Shown piece after piece: positions 43,423-53,826 of a stretch of DNA of 64,000 nt (its first letter is position 1; each line of letters opens with the position of its first letter). Where the stretch lies: positions 33,170,217-33,234,216 of the forward strand of contig NC_133534.1 of the NCBI RefSeq assembly GCF_048544455.1, given 5' to 3'. Under the pieces are notes generated by a model. That model did no database searches. It saw nothing but the letters and a program-made list of their open reading frames with translations, and was not told the origin of the DNA. Source of the stretch: Silene latifolia (taxonomy: Eukaryota; Streptophyta; Magnoliopsida; Caryophyllales; Caryophyllaceae). The translations under genes were made by a program, and so were the position numbers.

Positions 43423-44138
43423 ATCGCACATAGGGATGGCAATGGGTCGGGTCCGCTAAGACCCAGACCCGACCCTACAATTTTCACCTCAGACCCGTAC
43501 CCGACCCAGACCCAAAGGGTCCAAAATAATCAGACCCATACCCAAACCCTATGGGTCCGGGTCGGGTTCGGGTCCATCTTAAACAAAAGAAATTCCCAAT
43601 TTCCATAACCTCACAATCCCTAATTTAACAAATTTCCCCAAATCATCCAAATTCTCTCTTAATTCCAGCAATTTCATCCATACCCATACATCTAAACCTA
43701 ATTAACAATGCAAAATAAAATAATGAAGCAGCAAAAACAGCAAGTTAGCGAATGAAACTATGAAAAATTTGGGAATGTCAGTTTAAGGAGATTGATAATT
43801 AAAACAAATCGTAAAACAAATCGAATTCATAAAACAAATCCCCCACTCCGAGTTCAGTTTAAGGAGATTTGGGAATGCCACTTTAAGGAGATTGATACAT
43901 AAAAAAATAGAGATTTAAACTTTGTGAAGCGCCGTCGCTGAATCGCTGGTCGTCTTCCTCGCTCAGTCGCTGGTCCCCATCGCCGTTGGTCGATGCAGAT
44001 CACCGTTGAACAGATAACAATAGGATTTAGGGTTACAGAGAGGGGAGTTTATGGTAACTGGGTAACGAAGGATTTAGGGTTAGAATGAAAGGAAATATTG
44101 TGAGTGACTGAGTGTGTGACCGTCTCTCTGCTTATTTA

Positions 44139-44178
<40 letters not shown>

Positions 44179-44368
44179 ATAAGGGTCTACGGGTCGGGTA
44201 GGGTCCCATCAATCAGACCCAGACCCGGACCCAAATTAATTTACTAAGACCCATACCCGACCCATGCCCATTGGGTCCCAAAAAATTAGACCCAGACCCG
44301 ACCCATTAGGGGTCCGACCCGAAGGGTCTGGGTCGGGTCCCCGACCCACTGCCATCCCTAATCGCACG
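43423..44368. mobile_element. Non-autonomous hAT-like element with 8-bp target duplication
   Basis: TAGGGATGGCAATGGGTCGGGTC at 43431 and its inverse ending GACCCACTGCCATCCCTA at 44360 are typical hAT-type ends. Flanks ATCGCACA (43423-43430) and ATCGCACG (44361-44368) match at 7 of 8 bases. The subterminal regions are packed with GACCC/GGGTC in both senses. A 31-base T run sits near 44143-44174. 930 bp, no transposase. Confidence 0.85.
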
Positions 44369-44424
44369 AGCTTTCCAACTAGTATTATTATTATTATATA
44401 ATTATTAAATACGGAGTATTACAT

Positions 44425-44850
44425 CTTCGGTCCGGTCAGTCCGGTCCAAGACCGGTTAGTTTAGGTCCAGACCGAATGGACCAAATTTCACGTTTTTAAT
44501 GATGCAACATTAAAATAATATGAATCAAATTAATATTGTATCTTCAAAAGACATTATAAATTAGTATTGTCAATGATTTTCATAAAAAGAGTCGTCTAAT
44601 TATTTAAATGCATTTTATTTAGCGGAATTAAAATGTAATTATCGTATACGAAATAGTGAAAAAACTAATTTTAGCTCCATTTCGGTCCAAGACCGAACCA
44701 GATCAAATATTTTGGGTTTGGTCCGGTCCAAGACCGAAAGTTTTAAGTCCGGTCTTCGGTCCACTAAAATTTTATTTTAGGTCTTCGGTCCGGTCCGGTT
44801 TGGTCCGATTCGGTCCGGTCTTGGACCGATTCTCAGCCCTAAATAGAATA
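44425..44850. mobile_element. Degenerate hAT-like MITE rich in CGGTCC/GGACCG
   Basis: The right end read inward is TAGGGCTGAGAATCGGTCCA (44844-44825). The left side begins about 44428 with CGGTCCGGTCAGTCCGGTCC. Subterminal CGGTCC repeats stand in both senses. The left boundary and target duplication are not resolved. Confidence 0.5.
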
Positions 44851-45530
44851 GCTTGCTCATTAGCTCAACGAGTTGTGTTGTAAGCTATTTATTTCTTGTT
44901 AAAAGAATTGGAGGGAAAGTTACTTAAACTAACTAAAAGTTTGAGATGTTGCACAACATACCTCCAGTCCTCTAAGCACCCCAACAGTTATATCATACTA
45001 GTCGTTTGATCCTTGCATTTAAAGGGACTTTTCTTGTATTTAACATAACATAACTTTTTTTTTTGGCACAACATAATTTAATTTTATTAAATTTAAGTTA
45101 ACTTAGGTAACGTAACATATATAATTAAGTTAGTTTAAATTAAATTTAAATTAATAGAACTTAATTGAATGAAATTTAACTTAACAAAATTTACACTAAG
45201 TTAAATAGACTTTATTAGGTATAAATTAACTTAACTTAATTAAACCTTAACTAAATAATGATAAAATTAATTAAACTCAACTATGATTAACTGAATTAAA
45301 TAAATCTAAATGACTTGGTATAACAGAAGGTCTCCCTCTAGACACTCATTTTCGTCTAAGGCTTCAGACGGTCATATGTGACACATTCACGGCCAAATGT
45401 GAACACTTTTTGACAAAAAATTACCTAAACAACAAACACTAGTTATAATATTTTGTCGCTAAATGGTCATATTTTACCATAAAAATGGTCACATATACTC
45501 GGTCTGAAATGAGAATTAGCGTTGGTCTAA
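44851..45530. other. AT-rich spacer
   Basis: TTAACTTA/TAAGTTAA-rich low-complexity DNA at 45060-45300. No gene, RNA or element boundary recognised. Confidence 0.4.
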
Positions 45531-46611
45531 ATTAGAACTGGCAAACAGATCAGGTCGTGTCGTGTTCGTGTCAACTTTAAACGGGTCACCACTACCTCAA
45601 TCCTAACCCAACTCAATTACATAAACGGGTCATTTGTCTCAACCCTAACCTAACCCATTTAATTTTTCTATAAGCCAACCCGACCTGTTTAACCCATTTA
45701 TTTTTTAGCAGATCATTTTTAACTCACCCAACCCGTTTAACCCGATAAATTAATGAAATAAACTGAACTTTATAAACCCTATTGTCCCAAAAATGATGAA
45801 TAAAAATGCTTATTTTAAAGGGGGTTGCAAAACGTCGTCGACGTTTTGTAACGAATCGTCGATGTTTTTTTTAAAAAAAGACCATCACTACCCTTACTCA
45901 CTCTCTCTCTCTCTACTCTCTTCTCTTACAAATCCCCCAAAGTACAAACTTTAAAAAAAAAATTCAAGACTTTGTATAAATCGATTATGAATATGGACGT
46001 TGAAATTAGTATGAATCGAATTGTAATTTTTTTTTTTCTTGTATGAATGGACACAAACATTGAATATGAACTGTGGATAGAAGAAAATATCAAATCAATA
46101 GAAGCTTAGAATTTGGGACTATCCAAATTAAATAATCATAAAAAATAATCAATTCCAATTTGTCTTTCACACCTTTCCTTCGTTTCCAGCCTCCACCAAC
46201 ACCATCATCATCAACCTTCTTCTCTTCAAAGCAAAGCATCACCATTTTTAATTACAATATTATTTATATTAATAATAATCCGACGGTAATACGAGTCTCC
46301 ACGTCTGGGCTGGCCATGGACGATGAATCTTGACGTCTATTAGGCCTGGGACGTTGCTTCTGGGCGTCATCAGTGGGAATGGACGTGGATTATTGGTTCA
46401 TCCCAAATATATTACGGAACTTTTAAATAAATAGATTATTCGTGTCAGGCTCGTGTTAAAAAGCTCAACCCTAGTCCCTAACCTAAGTTTCGTGTCATGT
46501 CATGTCCATGTCAACCAATTACTTAAATGGGTCAACATCTTAACTCTAACCCGCTAATTTCGTGTCAATTCATGTGGTGTTTTTGGTCGTGTCAATAATT
46601 GTCACCTCTAA
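45531..46611. mobile_element. Possible hAT-like non-autonomous element
   Basis: The left end TAGAACTGGCAAACAGATCAGGTCGTGTC and the reverse complement of the right end TAGAGGTGACAATTATTGACACGAC are similar. The inside repeats AACCCG/CGTGTCA motifs near both ends. About 1.08 kb. A clean 8-bp duplication was not seen, so the boundaries are approximate. It contains CGTCGTCGACG at 45833. Confidence 0.45.
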
Positions 46612-46799
46612 ATTCTAAATGTATAATGTACTCCTATAATGTAAGCCAATTGGCAATAGCTAGTTCTCCCATCATCGTTACTCTCTTGCTTCAAGTGGAG
46701 GACTCAACAAGCCGTTAATAATTCACTTTAACATCCTTACAAAATTAAATTGTACAGTGAGAGACTGAGAGTGTACTAGCCTGGTATTGTTGGGTGCAT

Positions 46800-47930
46800 T
46801 GTAAAGCTGATGATGCCCACCAGATGCTCGATAAAATGTCTAGCAGAAATTCATACATTTGGAAGTTGGAACAATGCACTTTTTGGGTATGCTAACTTGG
46901 GTTATGCTTGTTGCTGCCTAACTGCTAAGAAGTTCTTTTGTTGGGTGCAGTTGTCGCTTTTGTTGTCGGGTTTTTGTTGGGTTCAATTGTGGAGTTAAGA
47001 GTTACATTGAAGGACTTGAGGTTGACTAGGCAGGTGCATTGTTGCTTTTGTTGTCGGGTTTTTTCGTAGTTTGATCCTTATCGAGCACAATTCTAGATAG
47101 TTATGATAAATGTGGATATTGAGGGATGCCAGGAAATTGTCTGATCAGATGAGGGATATCCCTGCTGGATGTAGTTGATCTTAAGTTTTTGCGAATGGAA
47201 AGCTATGAAAGTAATCCGCGAATTATATTTGATTTGATGCATGACAAGGACCCGGTGAGTGGACTGCTAATGTTTCTGGCTATGCTTTGAATAGATTGTG
47301 CTTTTCAAGTGTTGAGGAAAGTGAGTTTGCATTGTACTCCCTCCGTCCCGGTCAATTGTTGTCCTTTCGTTTTGGCACAAAGACCAAGAAATGAGGAAAA
47401 GACCAATAACTAAATGACAAGTGGAACAAATTGAATGAGAATGATCAAATTACTCATCAAGTTCATTCTTAAAATAGAAAGGACAACAAATGACTGAGAC
47501 ACCCAAAAATAGAAAAGGACAACAAATGACCGGGGACAGAGGGAGTATCTTGACTTGATCAGTTCATTTTCAGTAGTAGCTTTTGTTATTTTGCTAGCTT
47601 AGCTTCATTAAAGCAAGGTAAAACAAATTCATGCCCATATGGTGCTGTACTCCTGACAGATTTTATATGATTAACACTGTAGTTTAGTACTTGTGAGTTC
47701 ACTCGTTGACGTGTATTCAAAATGTGGAAGCTTATTGCTTAACAATCAGCTTGTTCTGGGAAACCTGTCATAGCTGCCTTAGCGCAGCATGGTGACGGTG
47801 ATGATGCAATTAAAGTGTTTGATAAAACGTACATTCTGGGGTTGAACCAAATAGGGCGACCTTTGTTATCATTCTCAGTTCAGGTAGTCACTCGGGTCTT
47901 GTAGATTAGGGGTGCTTCTATTCTTCAAAA
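46800..47930 (+). pseudogene. Pentatricopeptide repeat (PPR) protein pseudogene
   Basis: Scattered PPR motifs in changing frames: DDAHQMLDKMSSRNSYIW (about 46811), NALFGYANLG (46872), DKCGYLRDARKLSDQMRDIP (47108-47165), IFDLMHDKDPV (47228), and ALAQHGDGDDAIKVFD (47776-47825). These are the usual helix-turn-helix PPR strings of plant organelle RNA-binding proteins, probably from a PLS/E-type member. Many stops and shifts, a gap with LINE-free noise, and a Stowaway MITE (47335-47547) inserted in it show it is long dead. Confidence 0.65.
47335..47547. mobile_element. Stowaway MITE inside the PPR pseudogene
   Basis: TACTCCCTCCGTCCCGGTCA at the left and GACCGGGGACAGAGGGAGTA at the right. The near-terminal TTGTTGTCCTTTC/GAAAGGACAACAA also pair, and a second copy of AGGACAACAAATGAC occurs near the right end. 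213 bp with TA borders. Confidence 0.9.
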
Positions 47931-49528
47931 TCATGAAAAATGATCACAATATAACATTCATCATAATGTAGAACATTATACAGCCTACTTGATCTTCTAG
48001 GTCGAGCTGGATTGTTGACGTGCCTAGTGAGGATGACTAATGACAATAAAATTGATAATATGGCATTAGTCTGAGTTCAAGTATTTTATCTGCAATACAG
48101 CAATGTAGGAAACCAATTGTTGAGCTGCCCAGTCCTATAAATGATAATCTGAGATTAGTAACGAGTCTAACGATTGTGTATTTTATAATTCTATTGCAGG
48201 TGATTTGCTGATGAAGCTGGTTTCCAGCTGCTACTTTAGTGTAGCGGAATATAATTTCGTGGGATATGTTCTGGTGCGAACCAATTGAGGTACCCTAGTG
48301 GCCTGGTATGGTGTCTATCTGTAATATTGTGTTTGATTAATCTGTTAGAACTCACTTTTCTATAGGGTGATGTTGTTTTGACTGAGCTTGAATGATTTTG
48401 TTTCAACCTAGAGCTTAAGCAATTTGCATCATTGCATGTTGCAGTACTATTTGATTTAAACATTATCGCATGTTGTCTGGAATCTGCATAATAAGTGTCT
48501 GAGTTACATGTAAATTGCTTTTTAGTTCCCAAGTATGACTTATATCATACAATAATATCAAGTGTATGTATAAGCTTGTAGTTGTACTCTCCTAGTCAAT
48601 TGGTGGGAAGAGGTCAAATTGACCAATTGTTAAGGTATTCAGAAAACGTAAAATTGGAGAGAGTGAAGCAGTAGCTAAAGTTCACCATCAATAGGCCGAT
48701 CAATCAACGCGAGGAAAGACCCTTGATCTTCTTGAATAATGGACCAACACACATAGTACATATAACATTTTTTTTTTGTCATAAATGTGGACCGCTAGGT
48801 CATAATGACCAAAACTATCATAACAATTTAAATTCAGTTTTAAATCTTATATCACATGAATAGTTAAAACTAAAAGAACTATGCAGCTTGGAGTATTTGT
48901 TTACCTATATGCCGTATTAGTTCCGTATATATAAACTTAACTTCCATTTTACTGTTTCTTGTGAACTACTGGACCTCTCTCAATTGATCTAGTATGACTT
49001 ATATTTATATTCAACATGTACCAACTGCAAAGGAAAGTTTCATACATTTTAAATTAAAGAAATACAATCAGTAGTTATAGTTATGTTTGGGAGCAAGTGG
49101 AGGGCTAACCATAGGGAGGGCGAGGACCAGTCTTTGTTTAGGGACATTCTATAATGGACCAAATCACATTGTATGGACTATAGAATATCATTCTTTAGTC
49201 TGAACGTGGTCAAGTTTGACTTTAGTCGACTATCAAAGTTAAATGAGGACAATAAGATTGAAATAAAGGTGGTACCTCTTTACTGGTACATCTCTTCACT
49301 CTCTCAAGAGTTGAAACGATTGATGTTTGAATGAACAAATATATCAAGCCAGTTCTTCTACTATAGTAAGACCCGGTTTCTCTTATGTACCAATTTTTAA
49401 CCCACGAAAAGTCAGAAAAGATATATATATATATAAGTCACATTATTCTCACAAAGAAAGGGAAATTTACAAAGACGGATAATTTCTTTGATTTTATCAT
49501 CTCCTTCTTGTTCTTCGATCACCAACAA
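47931..49528. other. Upstream region of the PLC-X gene
   Basis: No recognised gene. The last 150 bases before the ATG contain ATATATATATATA at 49421-49434, which could act as a TATA region. The frame is open for 48 codons upstream of the chosen ATG, but that stretch is low-complexity and unlike the family. Confidence 0.4.
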
Positions 49529-50539
49529 ATGGGTGGTAGTCTGTCAAAGAATGATCTGATAAACGCGGAGAGAGTTAAGTTAGATAGTCTTAGGAGTGTT
49601 GATGGAGCTTGTGTGTTTCCAGGATGTGTGTACTATCCCTCTGATCGGAAGAACTGGATGGCGAACCTGGATCCTGGGAAGCTGGCAATAAAAAATATTG
49701 TTTGGCCTGGTACCCATGATTCTGCCACCAAAGGAATGGGCATCCTTGCTGAATGTCAGACCTTGTCTATCTACGAGCAGCTCGTGAAAGGCGTCCGGGT
49801 ACTTGATGTTCGCATTCAGAAGGATTGTTCGGTTTGCCATGGCTTAATAAAGGGATACAATGTTGATGTGGTTGTGTTTGACGATGTGAAGAGGTTCTTA
49901 GCCGAGACTGTGTCCGAGATTATCATCCTTGAGATCAGGACTGAATACGGCTATAATGACCCACCTGAATTTCACAAATACCTGGTGGAAAAACTTGGGG
50001 TATACTTAATTCCACAAAATGAGAAAGTCTTTGGTATGACTGTGGCTCAGGTACTCCCTAAACGGGTTATTTGTGTTTGGAAGCCCAGAAACTCGGCAGC
50101 TCCTCGGGCGGGTAGCCCGCTTTGGAGTGCTGGGTATTTGAGAGATAATTGGATTAATACTGATCTACCACACACCAAATTTCAGGGAAATTTGAAGAAC
50201 TTGAGTGAACAACCCCCTGTGACATCTAGGAAGTTTTTCTACCGGGTCGAAAGTACTGTTACCCCACAAGCAGATGCAGATGCAGTCCTTCTATATTTCA
50301 AAACTCTTTGGGGTGGGTTTAGTACAGAATATGCAAGTTTGTTTCTAGGTCAGTGCTCTTCCAAGGGCATTATTGATCGCTTGCAGGTATTCTCCACTGA
50401 TTTCATTCAAGATGATTTTGTGGATGCTTGCATCGGCCTCAATGATTCCAGAGTACGTCAATTGGGAACTTGGTCAGGCCCATTTGGTCGCCTCGTTTCT
50501 TACGTAAAAGAGTTTCGTCCCCAGAGAGACGAACTATGA
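49529..50539 (+). CDS. PI-PLC X domain-containing protein (PLC-like phosphodiesterase)
   Basis: 336 residues, one uninterrupted frame with no intron. I start at ATG 49529 (MGGSLSKNDL) because family homology begins there and MGGSLS is a plausible N-myristoylation site. The X domain spans roughly residues 45-250, with VWPGTHDSATKG (His63, Asp64), VLDVRI (Arg95) and CHGL (His104) in the order of the catalytic His-Asp-Arg-His set of bacterial PI-PLC-like enzymes. There is no Y domain, EF hand or C2 domain, so it is the short PLC-X type, not the eukaryotic multi-domain PI-PLC. It probably acts on phosphoinositide or GPI-type substrates at membranes, but the substrate in plants is not established. 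The C terminus ends SYVKEFRPQRDEL; with no signal peptide, RDEL is unlikely to be a retention signal. It looks intact and is the only convincing functional host gene here. Confidence 0.9.
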   Translation: MGGSLSKNDLINAERVKLDSLRSVDGACVFPGCVYYPSDRKNWMANLDPGKLAIKNIVWPGTHDSATKGMGILAECQTLSIYEQLVKGVRVLDVRIQKDCSVCHGLIKGYNVDVVVFDDVKRFLAETVSEIIILEIRTEYGYNDPPEFHKYLVEKLGVYLIPQNEKVFGMTVAQVLPKRVICVWKPRNSAAPRAGSPLWSAGYLRDNWINTDLPHTKFQGNLKNLSEQPPVTSRKFFYRVESTVTPQADADAVLLYFKTLWGGFSTEYASLFLGQCSSKGIIDRLQVFSTDFIQDDFVDACIGLNDSRVRQLGTWSGPFGRLVSYVKEFRPQRDEL

Positions 50540-51094
50540 TCACATCGATAAGCTCATTTCGCAAATACGTTTTCGTTCATACTTGGGCCTGGATCACTTT
50601 TGCCAGGGTTGAAATATTTTTCTTCATTGATTTGTTCACTTGTATTATTGTATAAACTTTGTTTGAATAAGATCCTCAGGGTTGGAATAATTTTGTATTT
50701 ATTGTTATGTTCCCCTGTATATTGTGCCCTTGTATGTATACACTAAAATTTGAGAGAGACGGTCTTTTAATAAGTTATTGAGAGATTAGTCCTCTGTATC
50801 CTTTTAATTGTATTTCGTGACCCTTTTGATGTTGATGGTGACATAGTAATTTCGTATCTATTTACATAATAAATGTACCTATTTTATCTTTAATCATGAT
50901 TTGTTTGTACCTATTTTATTACCTATAATAACCTTTTTTCTTAAAATTGTAAAATAGTCTCTCAATAAACTTATTGAGAGACCGTCTTTCACAAGACCTA
51001 CTCGTATGTATATGTATTGATGTATCGAGAGGATTTACACTTTGTTCGAGTAAGATCAAATGTTTTTTTAGGTTTAGGGCCATGCTTTTACATA
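50540..51094. other. 3' flank of the PLC-X gene
   Basis: T-rich, with GAATAAGAT (50665) and AATAAATG (50867) as possible polyadenylation signals. An inverted pair around AGAGACGGTCTTT (50754) and GAGAGACCGTCTTTC (50975) is suggestive of a small degenerate MITE between them. No ORF. Confidence 0.4.
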
Positions 51095-51470
51095 TGATAA
51101 CGAGCAAGCGGAGGAGGATAACCGTCAATGTCGGCTTGATCGAGCATTATGCAATGAAGTGTGGTCTAACTGTTTTCCGCGAGCCAAAATGCTCCATCTT
51201 GATAGGAAATGCTCCATCTTGATAGGAAATGGTCGGACCATGCACCTATTAAGCTTTTGTTGAATGGAAGGGAGATGGGGAGCTCAATGGGGGGTGGGGG
51301 GGGGGGGGAAGAAGCCATTCCGTTTTGAACAAATTTGGGTTTGGGAGGATTGGTGTGAGGATACGGTGTACGTGGAATGATGGAGAAGATTCGGTCGATG
51401 CCTTTGTCTCGGTGTGCGGAGGGGTTGCAGAAATGGAAGGGTACGAGTATAGGTAAGATTATGTGTGACA
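51095..51470 (+). mobile_element. LINE (L1-type) fragment, endonuclease C-terminal region
   Basis: The frame around 51135-51240 reads RLDRALCNEVWSNCFPRAKM then DRKWSDHAPIKLLL, followed after a G run by KPFRFEQIWVWEDW. This is the end of the apurinic endonuclease domain and the linker to RT of plant LINEs (the SDHAPI box is diagnostic). It is broken by a 20-bp tandem duplication (AAATGCTCCATCTTGATAGG, 51188-51227) and by a 13-15 base G run near 51291-51310. No RT remains. Confidence 0.7.
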
Positions 51471-51473
51471 CCC

Positions 51474-52546
51474 CGCGATAGCCGAAATATAACTAAAAAA
51501 ATGTTAAGCGGAAATTATGAAATATTAAAAACTTTTTATTACTAGTTAAAGTTTAACATGCGGGAGTCACTAATAAAATGAAACAAGTGCAATGATAAGT
51601 AAACTTAGATGATTACAAACCAAGTCTAACAAATAAAGGGGGAAAAGATATCCCACGAATAACAAGTCTAAAATATGAGTTTAAGCATAACGATAGACAA
51701 AAATCCAACGGTCAAGGTACTCGCTAGCTCACACATGTCTTCACCCCATAAATGCACCAACTAATACCTGTCATTCATGTAAACATGAACGCCACAGTCA
51801 GTGGGGAGTAACTCAAGGTTCTCCCAGCCACATTATATCAAAATGAACATAACAAAGAACTCAAATAAGACAAGGCATAATAAATACGGGATATAATTCA
51901 CTTGAATAAATAAGCATAAGATCATTCACGTTAGAATAATTAGAAAAAGCAAGATAGAATAGCAAATGAGCATATCATAGGCATATTTAAATAAGTGAAG
52001 TAAAGGAAAGAACATAGATAGGGTTAGTTAATCACAAGCACGAATTCCAATGAAATGTGACATATGCGACTATCTAAATTACACAAAACTAGTACTTAAG
52101 TCATGTAACACCCCCATATACCAAGGAGCCTTAACAAGACATTGCCTATCATATAAAGGCGTTACCATCTCGGTTGCCCGATGAAAGCAATCATCAAAAG
52201 TCGATAAAAGAACATTTACAAGTTATTACAAGTGATTAAACCAAAACTACTGATACAAAAGATACAACTCAACACTCGTATGTGAACTATCTGTGGCGTA
52301 ACTCGTGAAAGACCCTTCCCTGCCAAGACTCCAGCTAACTTCCAGACATCACCTGTAAGACCGACTGCTCACCATAAGGGGTCACGGCAGACACAACAGA
52401 AGCAAACAAGAAACAACCACACAAGGTCAGTAACTGCGGACAACACATCAACAACAGCCAATTCACTACAGACACAACAAAACACACACACACGAGCCAT
52501 CACCACTCCAATCAATCACCGTCACCGACTGTCCACTGGACCAGCC
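51474..52546 (-). mobile_element. Reverse-oriented Ty3/gypsy LTR pieces
   Basis: TGTGACACCCCGCGATAGCC at 51474 and TGTAACACCCCCATATACC at 52104 look like LTR 3' ends in minus orientation (compare TGTAACACCCC at 19842). GTTACCATCTCGGTTGCCCGA at 52161 also matches the corresponding segment of that LTR. The first piece is cut by the second, and the second is interrupted by the copia insertion at 52547. Confidence 0.55.
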
Positions 52547-53810
52547 TGTTGGGAAATGTGTCCTCATCAATAGTGCGATCACGTGATTTAAATATCGTTA
52601 TTGAATCTCATTTTAAGAATACAATTGGGAAGTAATATTGTTACTGTCAACTGGTCAACATATATCGGTAATGATTGGCTGACTAGAGTTTGACATTACT
52701 GTCGTGTGACGGTGGTGATCAGTTGACCCCCTAGGTCATACCTATAGGGCAATTCTCTTAATTGATCATTTAATTAATCGTATAATGTTACGAGTTAATT
52801 AAATTATTTGAAAAATTGACGGACAATTTTGGAAGTAAAATTTACGTATCAAATTGAAATGTGATTAAATGAGATACGGTCTGAGTAATTGAATTGTATC
52901 ATTACTCGGATGAAATTATTGTTTAAAGAAACGATTGGACTTGAATGAATTATTATAAATGCGATTTATAAAAGGGCAAAATATTTTGGTACAAGTAATT
53001 ATGAATTACTAGGTCAATTTTGTATATGACGTATTTTAATTAATACGTTGATTTTTAATATGTTAAAAATACATAAACAATTTATGTTACATATGACATG
53101 TGACATATTGACAATTGACATAATAATATGGAATCCATATTATACAAATGTGCCGAAAATTTGGAGGAGGATTAGGATTAATATTGTGTTTACAATTAGT
53201 GGTAAACATAATGATTATATTAGGAGAGTAGGCATGCAACCCTATTTACCTTGTGAAGGCAAACTAATGCATGCATTGGGTCTTTCTCTTCCCCTCTCCT
53301 CTCCTCTTACACGGTTGAAAAAGAAAAAAAAGGGCAAAGTGTTTTTGTCTTTTAATTTTTAACATACACTACATGCAAGAGTGCATTATTCATTCATGTA
53401 ATTACACTTCTAAAAGCATTAAGTTTTAGAAAGAAAAAATCCTCTAAAATCTCTCTCTCTCAACCGGTTTTGAGAGCTCAAAAACCAAATATTTTTGGTT
53501 CAATTTTTCTACAAAATTAATATCACACTAGTATTTGTAATATTAATTTGATTAAGAGAAAGCCTTGGGTATAATACATAGGGAGAGATCTTACACTTAG
53601 ATCTTTGTTCTTCCATTGGAAAAGCTCAAGAACAAGAAGAGAAAGGAGATCTCTCTTGTGCCCAAATAGCCGAAATATTGAATGTAAGGACATTATTTCT
53701 CTTCTTTTATATTATTGTTTGCATGCATAAAATCCGTAATTAATTTTATGACAAATTATTTTGACATATAAGAGTATGTTAAATATGTATATGAATCTAC
53801 ATTTCTTTCA
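52547..53810 (+). repeat. Copia LTR, first copy
   Basis: TGTTGGGAAATGTGTCC...TACATTTCTTTCA, 1264 bp, with TG...CA ends. It follows gypsy-derived sequence (CACTGGACCAGCC). Confidence 0.93.
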
Positions 53811-53812
53811 AT

Positions 53813-53826
53813 CGGTATCAAGAGCC
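53813..53826 (+). other. Primer binding site, first unit
   Basis: CGGTATCAAGAGCC two bases after the LTR resembles TGGTATCAGAGCC, the initiator tRNA-Met complement used by copia elements, with one extra A. It is repeated at 61617. Confidence 0.75.

Noticed and set aside
44656-44883. 75-codon frame rich in RSGLVRFGP
   Set aside because: Produced by the CGGTCC repeats of a hAT-like MITE end.
49580-49840. Minus frame inside the PLC-X gene
   Set aside because: Shadow of a clearly coding plus frame.
52541-52546. Target duplication for the copia element
   Set aside because: The right flank of the array lies outside the window, so no duplication can be claimed.
53048-53362. 104-codon frame in the copia LTR (and its copy at 60855)
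   Set aside because: Lies wholly within the LTR, differs in length between the two LTRs because of an A-run indel, and has no domain.
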